From assembly GCA_022661535.1 (NCBI GenBank), contig JAKULF010000009.1:1674001-1738000 (forward strand): a stretch of 64,000 nt of DNA, in the 5' to 3' direction. Below are positions 1 through 10,745 of this stretch, one piece after another. The stretch's first letter is position 1. Every line of letters begins with the position of its first letter. Source of the DNA: Eutypa lata. Its lineage: Eukaryota; Ascomycota; Sordariomycetes; Xylariales; Diatrypaceae. The notes below the pieces were generated by a model, which worked only from the letters and a program-made list of their open reading frames with translations, was not told the origin of the DNA and ran no database searches. The position numbers and the translations under genes are program-made.

Positions 1-1150
1 TATTACGATATTAAGTAACATTTCGTAAATGTATTATATAAAGTAATATAAAACGATTAATTTTTAAATTAATAATATATTTACTTTTAATAATATAATT
101 AAATAATTTTTATATTTTATATTATTATAATTTATATATATTTATAAAGTTTTTTATTAATTTATATTTATAATTTTTATATATAATAATTTTTTTTTAC
201 GTTTATAATTAATTTAAATAAAATATTATTTTTTAAAAGTTATAAAAAAGTATTAAAAAAATTAACGATAAAATAAATTATTAAAAAAATATTAAAAAAG
301 ATATTATTAAATTAATTCGCGAAAAATATTTCGTAATTTAATAAAGTTTTTAAAAAACGTATAAAGTTAAAAAGTAAATTATTTTATTTATTTTATTAAA
401 TATAATATTATTTATTAATTTAATATAATAACGGTTTTTTAAAAAATTAAACGTTATTAATTTAAAACGTTTTTTTTTAATTTTTAAAGTATTATTTTAA
501 CGTTTAATTTATAAAATTATTCGAAAATATAATATTAAATATTAATTTTAAGTTAATATTATAAGCGTTTTATAAAAAATTACGAAAGTTATAATTATTA
601 AAATAATAAAAAGTAATTTATTTTATTTAAAAATTAAAATAAAATAATTTTAAAATAATTTAATAATACGTATAATTATTAATTTATATATTATTTATAT
701 TAAACGTATTATTATTTAATAAAAAGATATATAATTAATATAAATTTTTATATTTAATTATTTAATTTTAAATAAATTTTAAATAAATAAAAATAAAAAA
801 AATAATATTAAAGTTAATATATTATATATACGAAAAAATAAAAAGAAATTAATTAAATAACCGAAAAAACTTTAAAGTTTTTAAAATTTAAAAAAATAAA
901 AATAATTTATTATAAAAAATAATAAAATAAATATTTAAATTTAATTTTTATTTTTATTAAATCTTAATTATAAAAAAAACATAAAATAAAATATAAATAA
1001 ATATTATAAATTATTAATTATTTTAAATTATTTTATTAAAAAAATAATTAAATTTATAAATAATTTATAAATATATAAAGTTTTTACTCGTAAATTATTT
1101 ATAAGTTTTTTAACATTTTTAAAAAAAACTTACGGGTAATCCGTAAATAA
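1..1150. repeat. Hypermutated AT-only block (RIP-like)
   Basis: The sequence is almost pure A and T, with a sharp edge near 1150 where normal composition resumes. By eye, about 20 of the roughly 24 cytosines on the + strand in 1-960 are followed by G, so CpA, CpT and CpC are nearly absent. G survives mainly in AAG and AGT contexts. No open reading frame of any use remains. In Pezizomycotina such blocks are normally repeats destroyed by repeat-induced point mutation; the original element cannot be recognised. It continues off the left edge of the window. Confidence 0.85.
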
Positions 1151-1160
1151 AAAAAAAAGC

Positions 1161-1922
1161 TTATAAATACTTATAAGTCCGTGGATATTTTGCCGTGGAC
1201 GGGCTTTTCCTACCCTTAACATACCTTATAGCCTGCCGCATCGGTTTCCATTTGTAGTAAGTGGGCTTATTTGTCTGGTGAAGCACCGTGATATCGAACG
1301 ATTCGGAAGTCTTGCATTCTGCAGGCAACATATTGTGACACTCTGTAATATTACCCTCCGAATTCTTGTGGGTATTTCTATTATAAAGTGTCGAAAACAG
1401 GCCCCAGTCACTTCGGTAGTAGGGTCCAATTTCACGAAATTCAGATTTCGAGCCCTTGGCTATATAAATACCCAATGGGTCTGGTCCGAGGTCTGTCTTC
1501 TCAACCATTTGGGCGTGCTTGGTCCGGAGGTCGCCGTCATCACCTCTATTTCTTGTCTTTTCATTGAAGAGTTCATTTACGCCTTCTTGTACTTTGTCCA
1601 GAAAGACAGGGACGAGGACTTGATATTCGAGGGTCTCTTCATTATTGATAACTGTTCCCCAGTCTGGAATAACACGGGTAACACAATGTGGTAGTTGCCA
1701 GTCCGCCGTAATTTCCGGATGTCTCCTCAATAAGACATCTACTTCGAAGTCTCCCATAGGTTCAGAATGAATCAAAATCGGGGCTGTTGTCACGAATGCG
1801 TTTGATGTCTTTGAGGGGGCGATTCTAGTCGATTGCTTCGATAGCCCGACAGCCGTCAATGTGGGATTCTTCCTCGTGAACTCCCTGAGGATAGAGCTTC
1901 TCACTGTTCCTATATTTGCCAT
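1161..1922 (-). CDS. Hypothetical protein, C-terminus cut by AT-rich block
   Basis: A 253-residue single-exon reading frame of ordinary codon use, starting at an ATG at 1922. I do not recognise the family. It has no signal peptide, membrane segment or obvious motif. The middle is rich in charged residues, with short stretches such as DWGTVINNEETLEYQV and DPLGIYIAKGSKSEFREIG that read like a globular domain. The last residues (KYPRTYKYL) run into the hypermutated block, and the stop lies within about 15 bases of its edge, so the natural C-terminus was probably lost or altered there. It may therefore be a truncated gene or a pseudogene. It could also be a passenger of the repeat next door. Confidence 0.5.
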   Translation of the reverse strand: MANIGTVRSSILREFTRKNPTLTAVGLSKQSTRIAPSKTSNAFVTTAPILIHSEPMGDFEVDVLLRRHPEITADWQLPHCVTRVIPDWGTVINNEETLEYQVLVPVFLDKVQEGVNELFNEKTRNRGDDGDLRTKHAQMVEKTDLGPDPLGIYIAKGSKSEFREIGPYYRSDWGLFSTLYNRNTHKNSEGNITECHNMLPAECKTSESFDITVLHQTNKPTYYKWKPMRQAIRYVKGRKSPSTAKYPRTYKYL

Positions 1923-2037
1923 GATTTGATGCCTGAAACAATCTCAAGTATTCGTCCAATATATATAGCAACTGAAGCCACGGGGAGAAAATAATGTAGA
2001 ACCTGGTATGGTAAATCCAGCTAGCATACTGACCCAA

Positions 2038-2859
2038 GACTACAGTCGACTACTCTATGTCTTTATAGCCACATCTTTTTCTAAATCGTCTGAACATAGC
2101 TAGACGCACAACTAACATAATACTAAGTGAGTGGGCCGATATAAGCTGTGCGAGTAGTTGTAGTAACCAACGTATAACATAATGAGAAGGCCTAAAGCAT
2201 ATCAACAAAGGAAGAAATCAAAATTTAAGGCAGGTAACTGTGGTGAAGAGACTATTCAGAAGTTGTTGGAACGCATTTGGCAATGATGCCGATGGGATGA
2301 TAAAATCAGAAGACAGAAATGTACAAATGAAAAGGGTGGCCGAACCCATATCATGGAAGAATGTCCCCATCATGACACCAACTATGTTATCTCTAAGAGA
2401 CTTAGTAGCTATTGGTAAACTTCCACCCAGTCAACAAACTTCGGTTATGGAGACTATATCAAGGTTTAAGACAAAGCGAATGAGCTTTCACATGTGAGCG
2501 GCCATACATATATTTCAAATAACACTCAATAGGATCTAACATGATGGGATCCGGTGGATACTATGCGTCCCTGAAGTATGGAGGATCTACGTCCAACATA
2601 GAATGAAACTAAGAATGATGACCGAAAACGGCTCGGTGGAGCATACTTACTTAGTTATGGGTTGGTCCGTGGAAAAAAATAGTTGGACCCATCATATTTT
2701 TATCCAACCAACCAACCAACATGAGCATTCCTGGTTTATTACTATGGATACTGGCACAGCAGATTTTGACATGATCATAGGTATTTATAAATCTTCATTC
2801 CCCATGAAATGTCCTAGAATTAATCACGACCGTACTAGTTCTCGACCCTCGTTGTGGAA
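2038..2859. other. Intergenic, unconvincing ORF fragments
   Basis: Three overlapping + strand fragments occur in different frames (2182-2286, 2240-2497 and 2603-2896). One contains DTGTADFDMIIGI, faintly like the end of a retroviral-type aspartic protease domain. I found no splice junction joining them. They may be remains of a decayed gene. Confidence 0.3.
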
Positions 2860-3834
2860 ATGGCTTCCGAACTATCTTTTGTGTCACAAGATTTGAAGAT
2901 TGGCGACCCACCATCCCTCTCGTGGAGCCATTTTAACAAGCCGAAACTCAGGCGCTTCCCATCCGCCTCTTTTACAGTTATCGAATGTCTCGGTAGCGGT
3001 GTTGATGGTATAGCCGTCAAGGCTAAGGCGGACTGCCATCCACAACCACTCGTCTTGAAAATCGTGAGTTTCTATTATGATATCTACGTTGCTATATAGA
3101 GCACGAGTATACAGGAAGACACTCGTCCTAATCGTAGATAGTTTCGCCATCGAGATCAGCCGCAACCCGAGTACGGAAGGGACGAAATTTATTATTTCGC
3201 ATTCAGGAGAGAGTGTATCAATGCTGCTCTTCTCGAATTGATCATTGCTAGTTCCAGAAGAGCCGTAGCAAGCGGTCGGCATATATACGTCAATCCGAAC
3301 CCGAAAACTTTGTCCGAAGCTCTTAAGAACATCAGAGCTTTCTCTGTCAATGACGACGTGGATCATGGCACTACGGCATCAGAAACAGGGACTGCTATGG
3401 TAAAACCATTCCCAGAAAATGAAGACGACGAAGCTGCAGTTATGGCAGTCAACAGCTGCCTAGGTTGGACGGAAGTGGACATGGACAACATAATGAAGGA
3501 CTTGGATCCGCTATTGGGCCCTGAGCAGAGGGGTGTCCTTCCCAGCAACAAAGCTTTCTGCATCGTATATCCCTTCGTTCCCGACCAAGGACCACTAGAC
3601 AAGGAAAAGATTACACGCCAGACAAACTTCTTCCATATGACTGGCTTCCATCAGGTAGAATTCAAATGGGATAATTGGAGAGGAGAGGGAGTTCTCTTGG
3701 ACCACTCCGACCTGGTATCACCTTGGGATTCTCTTTGGCAAATGTACCAGTACGATTATGCGGGGTTTTCCAGCGGATATGGAGACGATGTAGAGGACTA
3801 TTTCAAGTATCTGGCCAATGAGAAACATAATTAG
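2860..3834 (+). CDS. Fta2-like (Sim4 kinetochore complex subunit FTA2 domain) protein
   Basis: Two exons, 2860-3063 and 3142-3834, give 298 residues. The intron of 78 bp runs from GTGAGT to GATAG and keeps the phase: LVLKI joins FRHRDQPQPEYG. The N-terminal part has the kinase-like glycine loop and lysine of the FTA2 family (ECLGSGVDGIAVKAKA, then PLVLKIF), followed by YYFAFRRECINAALLE and a long acidic C-terminal half ending in HSDLVSPWDSLWQMY. In fission yeast Fta2 belongs to the Sim4/CCAN inner kinetochore. Filamentous fungi carry several dispersed relatives with no proven kinetochore role, and this is probably one of those. The start is the first ATG, with a GTG two codons upstream. Family assignment is from memory of the motif pattern, so it is moderate. 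Confidence 0.55.
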
Positions 3835-4560
3835 AAATGATTATTCCCGCTAGATACACATTTTAATATCACATACTCACTTATAGTTGTTATGATAATT
3901 TGTTCTCCTGTCTTATATTCTTGGGCTTCGGTAAAAGACCGGGCGTTTAAAAATTCTTAGGTTGAACGCCATTTGAGCTTATATCCAATATATAGAAATA
4001 TTGTAAGTAGTGTTATACAACAAAAATAACCCCGTGTGACCGCCTCAGTGTTTGTCTTTGTTTTTGTTATTAAAATGCCATCCTAAAAGTCCTTATAAGA
4101 AGACATCAATGAGTACAGCGCAAGGTATTTAGGGCCTATTAGAATATGATAATGACTAGACGAAAAGAGAAACAAAAACAAAAATGGAACTGGAAATTTA
4201 TCTGTTGCTTAGATTATAAAAAGTTCTTCGCATCTCTGATTAAATCACCTTAGATAATAGGCGGAAACATTTGGGTTCGAATAATAGTGGGTTAAAGAAT
4301 AATTAAAATGGTTATTTCATAGTAAAAAGCCATAAGTTGGGACAGTGTCTAGGAGCATCAGTATATTCTTTAGGGCATTGGATATAGTCCCAATAAATGC
4401 TAGATAAACAGAACGATGACACACCTATACATCCTGTGTAACATAATTGCAGTAATTGTCCTTAGTATCTATTTAGCACATAATAATTGGCGAGATTGTG
4501 TTTGTTAGTATTCTTAACAGACAACAAACACACATTTCTCATCTATTTGAAACCCAGCCG
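3835..4560. other. Intergenic, AT-rich, nothing recognised
   Basis: No ORF or repeat was recognised between the Fta2-like gene and the TIR element at 4561. Confidence 0.5.
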
Positions 4561-4755
4561 AGTTGGTGCTAAAATAATTGACATCTTTTTACGAAGTGTA
4601 TTGTATACATAATGCTTTAATTAAAGTAACGTAGAATTTTAATAATATTATTATCATGTAACTGCAATTGGAATAATCCGTGGTTATTCTTAATTATCCA
4701 CGAATTATTCGAATTCCGAATTTATAAGACTGTGTCATTTAATTTGGCAACGACT
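4561..4755. mobile_element. TIR element copy A (MITE-like)
   Basis: A 195-bp AT-rich element. The left end reads AGTTGGTGCTAAAATAATTG and the right end, on the opposite strand, reads AGTCGTTGCCAAATTAAA. The interior carries a near-palindrome around GAATAATCCGTGG and CCACGAATTATTCG. Copy B at 25029 matches it across the interior as well as the ends. There is no coding capacity. It ends 58 bp from the stop codon of the methyltransferase gene. Confidence 0.75.
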
Positions 4756-4813
4756 AGCCAGCCCATGTCCATCAACTAACTTCTTTCTTTCTTCCTTTGC
4801 GTTTACCTATTTG

Positions 4814-5587
4814 CTATCCCCTCTTCCTCGCCTTAACAACCGCCATAAACGGCCCCTTCAAAAACAAGTCCCAAAACTCCGGATCCTCCCTTACCGTCTC
4901 CGCGGTCTCATACGGTACCGTCTCCACATCTGTCAACCCGAATTTATCGTGCATAGCCGTCGACCCGGAGTAGCTCACCTCCATCGACGCGGCCTCGATG
5001 TCGATCGCGCCCGTCTCGTACCGATACCGCACGCCCCCGGGGATCGGCTCCTGGTTCTTAAACCACACCCCGTACTTCCTGTCGCGCGCCGCGGGGACCC
5101 CCGGGTCCCCGCACCTCGTGCCTACGAACCGCCCGCTGCCTGGACGCAGGTACGCCACTACGTTGGCCCACATGCCCTCGAGTGCTTCTATGCTGGCTGC
5201 GTGGTCCATTACCCAGTTTGCCATCACGAGATCGTAGGAGCCCTTTTTGTGGGATACGGGGAGGTGGTCTAGCGGCTTGGACACATCTGCCTCGTACCAG
5301 GTGATAAGGTCTCCCTTATCGTGGTTGCTGGATTGGGATTGTCCGGCGCGCAGCATCTCTGGTGACAAATCAACAACATCTACGGATGTCGCGCCGAGGT
5401 CAAGCACTTGGCGGGCGCGGAGGCCGCTGCCGCCCCCTAAGTCGAGCACTGTGAAATTCGTGCACTCGCCGAGCGCGGTGGCTAGGAGTTGGGTTTCCAG
5501 GCGACCCAGGGGGACGGAGGTGATGGCGTCGTCGTAGTTGAAGCTCTGCTCGTTGTATTCTTCTTTAAGAACATCGGTAGAGGCCAT
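4814..5587 (-). CDS. Class I SAM-dependent methyltransferase
   Basis: Single exon, 257 residues, starting at the ATG at 5587. The Rossmann-type methyltransferase fold is clear: motif I VLDLGGGSGLRARQ (about residues 48-61), the acidic strand VDVVDLSPEML, then WYEADVSKP and the post-motif strand YDLVMANWVMDHA. The length fits the small-molecule O/N/C-methyltransferases (Methyltransf_11/25 type). There is no signal peptide or membrane segment, so it is probably cytosolic. The substrate cannot be told. It lies within 6 kb of an FAD monooxygenase and an NmrA-like reductase, which suggests a tailoring role in secondary metabolism, but no backbone synthase is present. A TIR element sits just beyond its 3' end. 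Confidence 0.85.
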   Translation of the reverse strand: MASTDVLKEEYNEQSFNYDDAITSVPLGRLETQLLATALGECTNFTVLDLGGGSGLRARQVLDLGATSVDVVDLSPEMLRAGQSQSSNHDKGDLITWYEADVSKPLDHLPVSHKKGSYDLVMANWVMDHAASIEALEGMWANVVAYLRPGSGRFVGTRCGDPGVPAARDRKYGVWFKNQEPIPGGVRYRYETGAIDIEAASMEVSYSGSTAMHDKFGLTDVETVPYETAETVREDPEFWDLFLKGPFMAVVKARKRG

Positions 5588-6971
5588 GGCTGCGGACTTG
5601 ATATACTACTGAGCTCGTGACTGCTCGACTACTCCTTTCAATTACCAAATGATATATGTGTGTATAGGGGAAAGTGGGGTAAATCATAATCTTCACTATC
5701 GAAAAAGAGATCTGATATAATCTAGAGATGACCGAAATCACATGACATTCGCCACTTGATAGTCTAGGTCATCACGCAGTAGGCTTCCAAGGTCTCCATC
5801 CACACTACATGCAGCTGAAGTAGCATTGAACCTTTTATTTCTTGCGAGGCATCTCACCCACCAATGATGATCCTTAGGTAGGTGGGGTTTGCTTACCTAC
5901 CTGCGCTATGATCTAGTCCAAGGTTATTGTAGGTAAGTATCATTTCATCTCTACCTTGGAAGGTATTTGATAGGCAATTTGCCTAGATTCAAATAGTTTA
6001 ATACCATTGACAACAACTTCACAGCAAGCCTAAGACCACACAGATGTGTTTTCTATCGTTAGGGTCGATCAATATCCTCCCGTCCATATGCTTCTAGCCC
6101 TATACCCTTACCATATGATTCAATACACCATTCAAAATCAGCCACATCCCCTTGCGCCGGGCTAAAAACCGCACGCTACGACTTAACATATCGTTGCCGG
6201 CAAAGCAAAGGAGGGAGGCTCCTCACGTGACCTCGGGAACGAGGAGTGTGTCCAGTCGGAGTTAGATATTCAAGTCTAGGAGCCACGATACATTGTGTCG
6301 CTTTGAGCTCGTCTTGGGTGCCGGGTGAGCAAAATACAGCGGAAAGAGTTGCGAGGAAACTATAACTACTGTGGGGAATAAATAGGGGGAGCCGAGCTTG
6401 GATATCGACAGGTTGATGTTGTCCGAGCCAGTCGCTCCTACAATGTTAATGGGACATGCCGAATCGAGCTGTTGTAGCGAAGTTCGTATAATCTCCGCAG
6501 TATGACTTTACGAGGCGAGGTCAAGCGTGATAAGGTACTTCCCGGAATCTTTCTCTTGAACTACATGACTAGATGTCGAAGCCTGAGAGTGTTGGCGTCT
6601 TTTGACGTACCAAAATTTTGCCGTCAGAGAATGGTCAAGTCTAGGGCATTGGCAAGCTCGGTCTATCATTGAGTGGTGAAGCGTCCGCCATGCACCCCCA
6701 AATGCTCGCTTGGAGTGCTATCGACGGGGATTTCCACTAAGTATATTGAATTGTCATCCGACAACTGCGGCTAAATTTCCCGAATCGTTGTGAAATCCAT
6801 ACGGAGAAATCGGCTTCTGCAAGGGTCGAGTTGCATCTGCACAATCCAATACGAGATTTTGGGGGGTAATTGAAGATTTCAACTCCACATCGGTTGCTAC
6901 TTTCCAAGATGGCTTTGGCGCTATGATTGAGAAGGGTTATTTCATAGCTTGGCCTCGCCTGAAATCCTGGG
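5588..6971. other. Intergenic region upstream of methyltransferase and secreted protein
   Basis: About 1.4 kb serving as promoter for the leftward methyltransferase and the rightward secreted protein. It holds several AGGTAGGT/TACCTACC runs near 5876-5905 and a CACGTGA box near 6224. No gene is seen. Confidence 0.5.
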
Positions 6972-6978
6972 TATAAAA
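6972..6978 (+). promoter_or_regulatory. TATA box of small secreted protein gene
   Basis: TATAAAA lies 68 bp before the ATG at 7040. It is the only such box close upstream, and the spacing fits a short fungal 5' leader. Confidence 0.5.
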
Positions 6979-7039
6979 GGCATCTATCACCTCCGTCACT
7001 GACTCCAGCATACTAGAGATCATCTTGAACCATTTCAAA

Positions 7040-7428
7040 ATGAGAATCCCTACTACTATCGCAGCTCTCGCAGCTATCGTTGCACTGGGGTACTCCAGTC
7101 CTACCCCCCAAGATGATCCCCCTGAGACCGACCTTTGTCTGCAGCGGAAGTTCTTGTCGGCATTGCTATGCGAAGATATTGATGCTACGTACACCAACGA
7201 GACCTTGCCCAGCCTTGGCTGGTACTGCTGCTGGTACCAAGGACCGTTTCTACCTCCGCCAGCTGTCCCTGTGTCGTAAGTGGACAATAATAAACCGATT
7301 ATATCTATTGTTGTGCTAACTCATAAATAACTAGGGCCTGGCTGACCTTCGCGGATGATGGCTCAGTTGAGACCCGTTGCTTAACCGGTGGAACATGTGA
7401 AGCAGGTCTGCCCGATGGGTCTTCGTAA
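7040..7428 (+). CDS. Small secreted cysteine-containing protein
   Basis: Two exons, 7040-7275 and 7335-7428, give about 109 residues. The intron has a GTAAGT donor, a GTGCTAAC branch site 17 bp before the acceptor, and a TAG acceptor. The N-terminus is a clear signal peptide (MRIPTTIAALAAIVALGYSS) followed by a short acidic stretch. The mature part has six cysteines (LCLQ, ALLC, YCC, RC, TC), consistent with three disulfides, plus aromatic residues around GWYCCWYQGPF. The size and pattern suit an effector-like or antimicrobial secreted protein. No family is recognised. A TATA box 68 bp upstream supports the start; a TTG five codons upstream in frame is not a likely start. Confidence 0.7.
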
Positions 7429-7688
7429 GCTGACCTGGATGGATCAGGAGTTGTACTGGCCTTTGAATAAATACGGAGAATTGAGGAATTTATCAGGTGA
7501 TATCCTATAAGTTATTACATTAAATTCGCTTTCGTGGGTTTAGAAAATAATTCAATTACCTTAAATCGCAAACCTTGTCATATATCGTAGATTTACACAT
7601 ACACACACACCTTGTGACAACGTGCATATCATCTGTTGTATAGTAATTGCTAAATATATCGATTCAAAAATAAAGCGTAGTTTGCTTT

Positions 7689-9082
7689 TTAATTTTTACC
7701 TCGCGGGCACAGACGTCTTAGCGGACAAGTGCTACTACCTCCCAACTTCTCCTTGACCCAAGCATCAACCTTCTCCTCAATCTGGGGCAAGTATAGCCAG
7801 GCCATTTGCTTCGGGTCCATCGCGCTCTCATCGAACCACAGATCGTCCTTCCCCAGCAGCGCTTGCTTTTCTAGCGGTAGTCGTTTGTTATTCAGGCGCC
7901 GCGTCAGCTCCAGCAGGTCATCCATGCGAGCCTGGCGGAACTCCTGCCAAAAGTCCAGAGCATCCGCCCACCGCAGCTCACCCGGGCGGTCTCTCAGCCT
8001 AGCTACCAGCAGGCCCAGGGACAGCACGTCCTCGAACGCCTGCGACGCGCCCTGGCCGGTCGTCGGCGGAACGGCGTGCGCGGCATCGCCGAGGATGACG
8101 ACGCGGCGGTGCACGGGCGACGCCCAGCGCTCCAGGCGTGGCAGCGCCCGGAAGGGCCAAATGTTGAGAGTGTCGGGGTTGAGGTCGATGCTCTCGATGG
8201 CGGACCGGGCGACGTCCGGCCAGGCCGCCATGTTTTCCCGCGCCCTTGCGCGGAGCTGCTGCTTGTCGGCGAGCAGCTTCTCCCACTCCTCCCGACTGCG
8301 GTCTTCGAGCCGGAACTGCGTGCCCGCGAGCATGGCGGACCCGTCCGGTCGCTGGGGCGCCAGCACGAAGGCGCCGCTCGCGGTCAGAACGGCCACGGGG
8401 AACGCATAGTCCTTATCGGCGGGGATCCGCAGCTGCGCCGTCGGTGCCTCCCACGTTAGCGCCGTCAGGCCCGTGTACTTGGGCTCGACCCCCGGGTTGA
8501 TGTAGCTCCGGACCTTGGAGTGGATGCCCTCGGCCCCGACGAGCAGTGTTGCCGAGTCTGTCATGCCGTCGGTGAACTCGAACGACACTCCTTTCTCTGT
8601 CTCCTCAACTATACGGGCGAACTTCTTGTTGAATACGACGGGTACCCCGCGCTCACTACACACGTCGTAGAGAGTATTGAGGAGCTCTTGGCGATAGATT
8701 CGCATGGCCTTGTAGCCGTATGCCTCCTCATGGCCGAGCGGGTACTTGTCAACCGTCTCTTCTTCGGCGTTCTTGTAGTAGGTCCATTCGAACGGGTAAC
8801 CCTTGCCAGCCAACCTTGGGTACACTCCCAAGCCGTCGAGGATCGACAACGCATTTGGCGAGATCATCATAGCGCCCCCTGCCGTCCTCGGGGCAAGGAC
8901 GCTATCACGCATCTCGTAGACTGTACATGGAACCTCCAACTGGTGTAGCGCAAGCGCCATTGCCATGCCCTGGATATGTGTTAGCTTTCTATATACGTAA
9001 ATGCCATTATGTGTTGGAGATATTGGGGACTTACGGCAATGCCACCTCCAATGATAGCCACTCGATCGGTAAGCTCGAACAT
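7689..9082 (-). CDS. FAD-dependent monooxygenase (salicylate hydroxylase-like)
   Basis: Two exons, 9082-9035 and 8969-7689, give 442 residues; a 64-bp intron (GTAAGT...CCAG) splits the nucleotide-binding motif. The join gives VAIIGGGIAGMAMALAL, the GxGxxG dinucleotide fold at residues 9-25. Further on are GAEGIHSKVRSY (the second FAD motif, usually GADG) and VVILGDAAHAVPPTTGQGASQAFED, the GD motif that closes the FAD site. This is a class A flavoprotein aromatic hydroxylase: it reduces FAD with NAD(P)H and inserts one oxygen atom into a ring. The substrate is unknown. Read without splicing, the frame extends upstream to 9200, but that extension destroys the first FAD motif. The neighbouring methyltransferase and NmrA-like protein suggest a tailoring function. 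Confidence 0.88.
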
Positions 9083-9956
9083 TGTGTATACAGATAAGAT
9101 AAATCAATTCGTTGGGAAGTCGTTGTGTAAGAAGACTGCTCGCTTTTCTAGACTGATCTGGGTTGGAGAGAGTCCCAACGACAGAAGAGTATCTGCCCAT
9201 TATATAGAGCCCTGATATACGATAGTTTTTAGACGTCCGTGTGAATGTAACTAGAGGATAGGAATTCCGATTCTGAGCCGGAGGATTCTACGCTAGTAAA
9301 TATTACACTGCTGCCTGACCCTGCACTCCTTCCGCCCATGATTTCCTGAACCGTGAGAATTTCCAAGTAAACAATCAGGGCCCTAAGAACGAGCGACCTA
9401 GGGGCGTAGCTGAAGGCTTGATGCTTTGTAACTAAAATGCGCTGTCAAAGGGGAACGTCACATTCTTGCACTCTGGCAGCGGCCGCTAGGAGCTCCAAAG
9501 TTATATTTAGAGTAGGCAACTACTTACCTAACAGGATAGTGGCTAACCCTTCGGATTTACGATCTAACTTAGTCATCTCTATCCGAAATAGTGCCTAGAA
9601 TGATTGGCCAGAGAGGCATCTGCTCCACAACTCCAAATCCCATCGTTCGGCTCTGGGTCGGACATACGGCTCTAAGGATCTAGTGGCAGTGCAGAATAGC
9701 CTTGTAGGCTCGGACAATTATCGCATTTACGAATGCGTACGCTATAGAGTGTATAGAATAGGAGAGCTGATGTGTATATGAATACTCGGTGTCACGCTCC
9801 CTTGGTTACCATTTCTCACACAGCACAATACAGTTTATATACACATCACGATATCTCAATTGTTCATAAGTCCTATTTACTTATAAACTTATCCATACCT
9901 TTATTATAAGCACAATTCTATCTCAAAACGCACACGTTCATACGCACTTCACCAAC
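9083..9956. other. Shared promoter between monooxygenase and NmrA-like gene
   Basis: An 874-bp divergent intergenic region. TATATAG near 9200 and TATATACAC near 9836 are possible TATA elements for the two sides. No gene is seen. Confidence 0.5.
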
Positions 9957-10745
9957 ATGCAGATCCTAATTCTCGGCGGCAGCGGTCGAACAGGCCAGCT
10001 TATCATAAGCGAAGCCCTCGCACGGGGTCACGGGGTCACGGCCTTAGTGCGCAACCCATCCTCGTTTTCCTGCCCTGATCCCTCTGTTCCCGTTTCCGCT
10101 GCATCGACAACTAAAAAGGGGACCGCCACCGCCGTCCCCACGATCAGCAGCCATCCGAACCTAACTCTCGTACGCGGTACGCCGCTCAGTGCAACAGATA
10201 TGGACGGGGCCTTCATCGCCGGCCCTACTCCGACAGAAGCCGTAGTAGTAGCACTGAACGCACGGCGGGTGTCAGATTCGCCCTTCTCGGCACCGAGCCC
10301 CGACACTCCGCCGCGCATGATGGCGGATAGTGTGGCGAACGCACGGGCGGCGATGCGGCGGCACAGGGACGGGAACGGAAACTGGCGGTGCCGCCTCGTG
10401 GTCATGAGTTCCTCGGGCGCCGGGTCCAGCTTCGCGGGCCTCAACTGCCTCATGAAGGGCGTGTTCACGCACACCAACATGCACCTGCAGCTCGACGACC
10501 ACAACGCCGTCGAGGCCGAGACGCGCGCCGATTTCGAGGGGGAAGGGGAGAAGGGCCCGGGCTTCGTCTTCGTCCGCCCCGCCATGCTCGCTGACGGCCC
10601 CGCCGCTCCCGTCAAGGCCTACCCCGATGATGGCAAGGGCGCTGGTTTCCTGCCCAAGATCACGCGGGCGAGCGTGGCGAACTTCATCGTGGACGCCGTC
10701 GAGGAATCCGAGTTTGTAGGGAGGAGTCCCGTGATTACGAATTAG
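9957..10745 (+). CDS. NAD(P)-binding NmrA-like / atypical SDR protein
   Basis: Single exon, 262 residues. It starts with a textbook nucleotide-binding loop, MQILILGGSGRTGQLI, followed by EALARGHGVTALVRNP, typical of atypical short-chain reductases in the NmrA / NAD(P)H-binding family. Residues RLVVMSSSGAGSS form the strand before the substrate pocket. A Ser/Thr/Pro-rich segment at residues 38-65 is an unusual insertion between the first two strands. The protein lacks a clear YxxxK catalytic pair, so it may be a redox sensor or an isomerase/reductase of unknown substrate. The start is the first ATG, 10 bp after a CACTTCACC leader. Coding GC rises strongly in the second half. Confidence 0.8.
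   Translation: MQILILGGSGRTGQLIISEALARGHGVTALVRNPSSFSCPDPSVPVSAASTTKKGTATAVPTISSHPNLTLVRGTPLSATDMDGAFIAGPTPTEAVVVALNARRVSDSPFSAPSPDTPPRMMADSVANARAAMRRHRDGNGNWRCRLVVMSSSGAGSSFAGLNCLMKGVFTHTNMHLQLDDHNAVEAETRADFEGEGEKGPGFVFVRPAMLADGPAAPVKAYPDDGKGAGFLPKITRASVANFIVDAVEESEFVGRSPVITN

Noticed and set aside
2603..2896. Aspartic-protease-like fragment DTGTADFDMIIGI
   Set aside because: Only a weak resemblance, no continuous frame, no second motif.
7729..8459. Long open frames opposite the monooxygenase
   Set aside because: Antisense shadows caused by high GC at third positions; the true gene shows FAD motifs.
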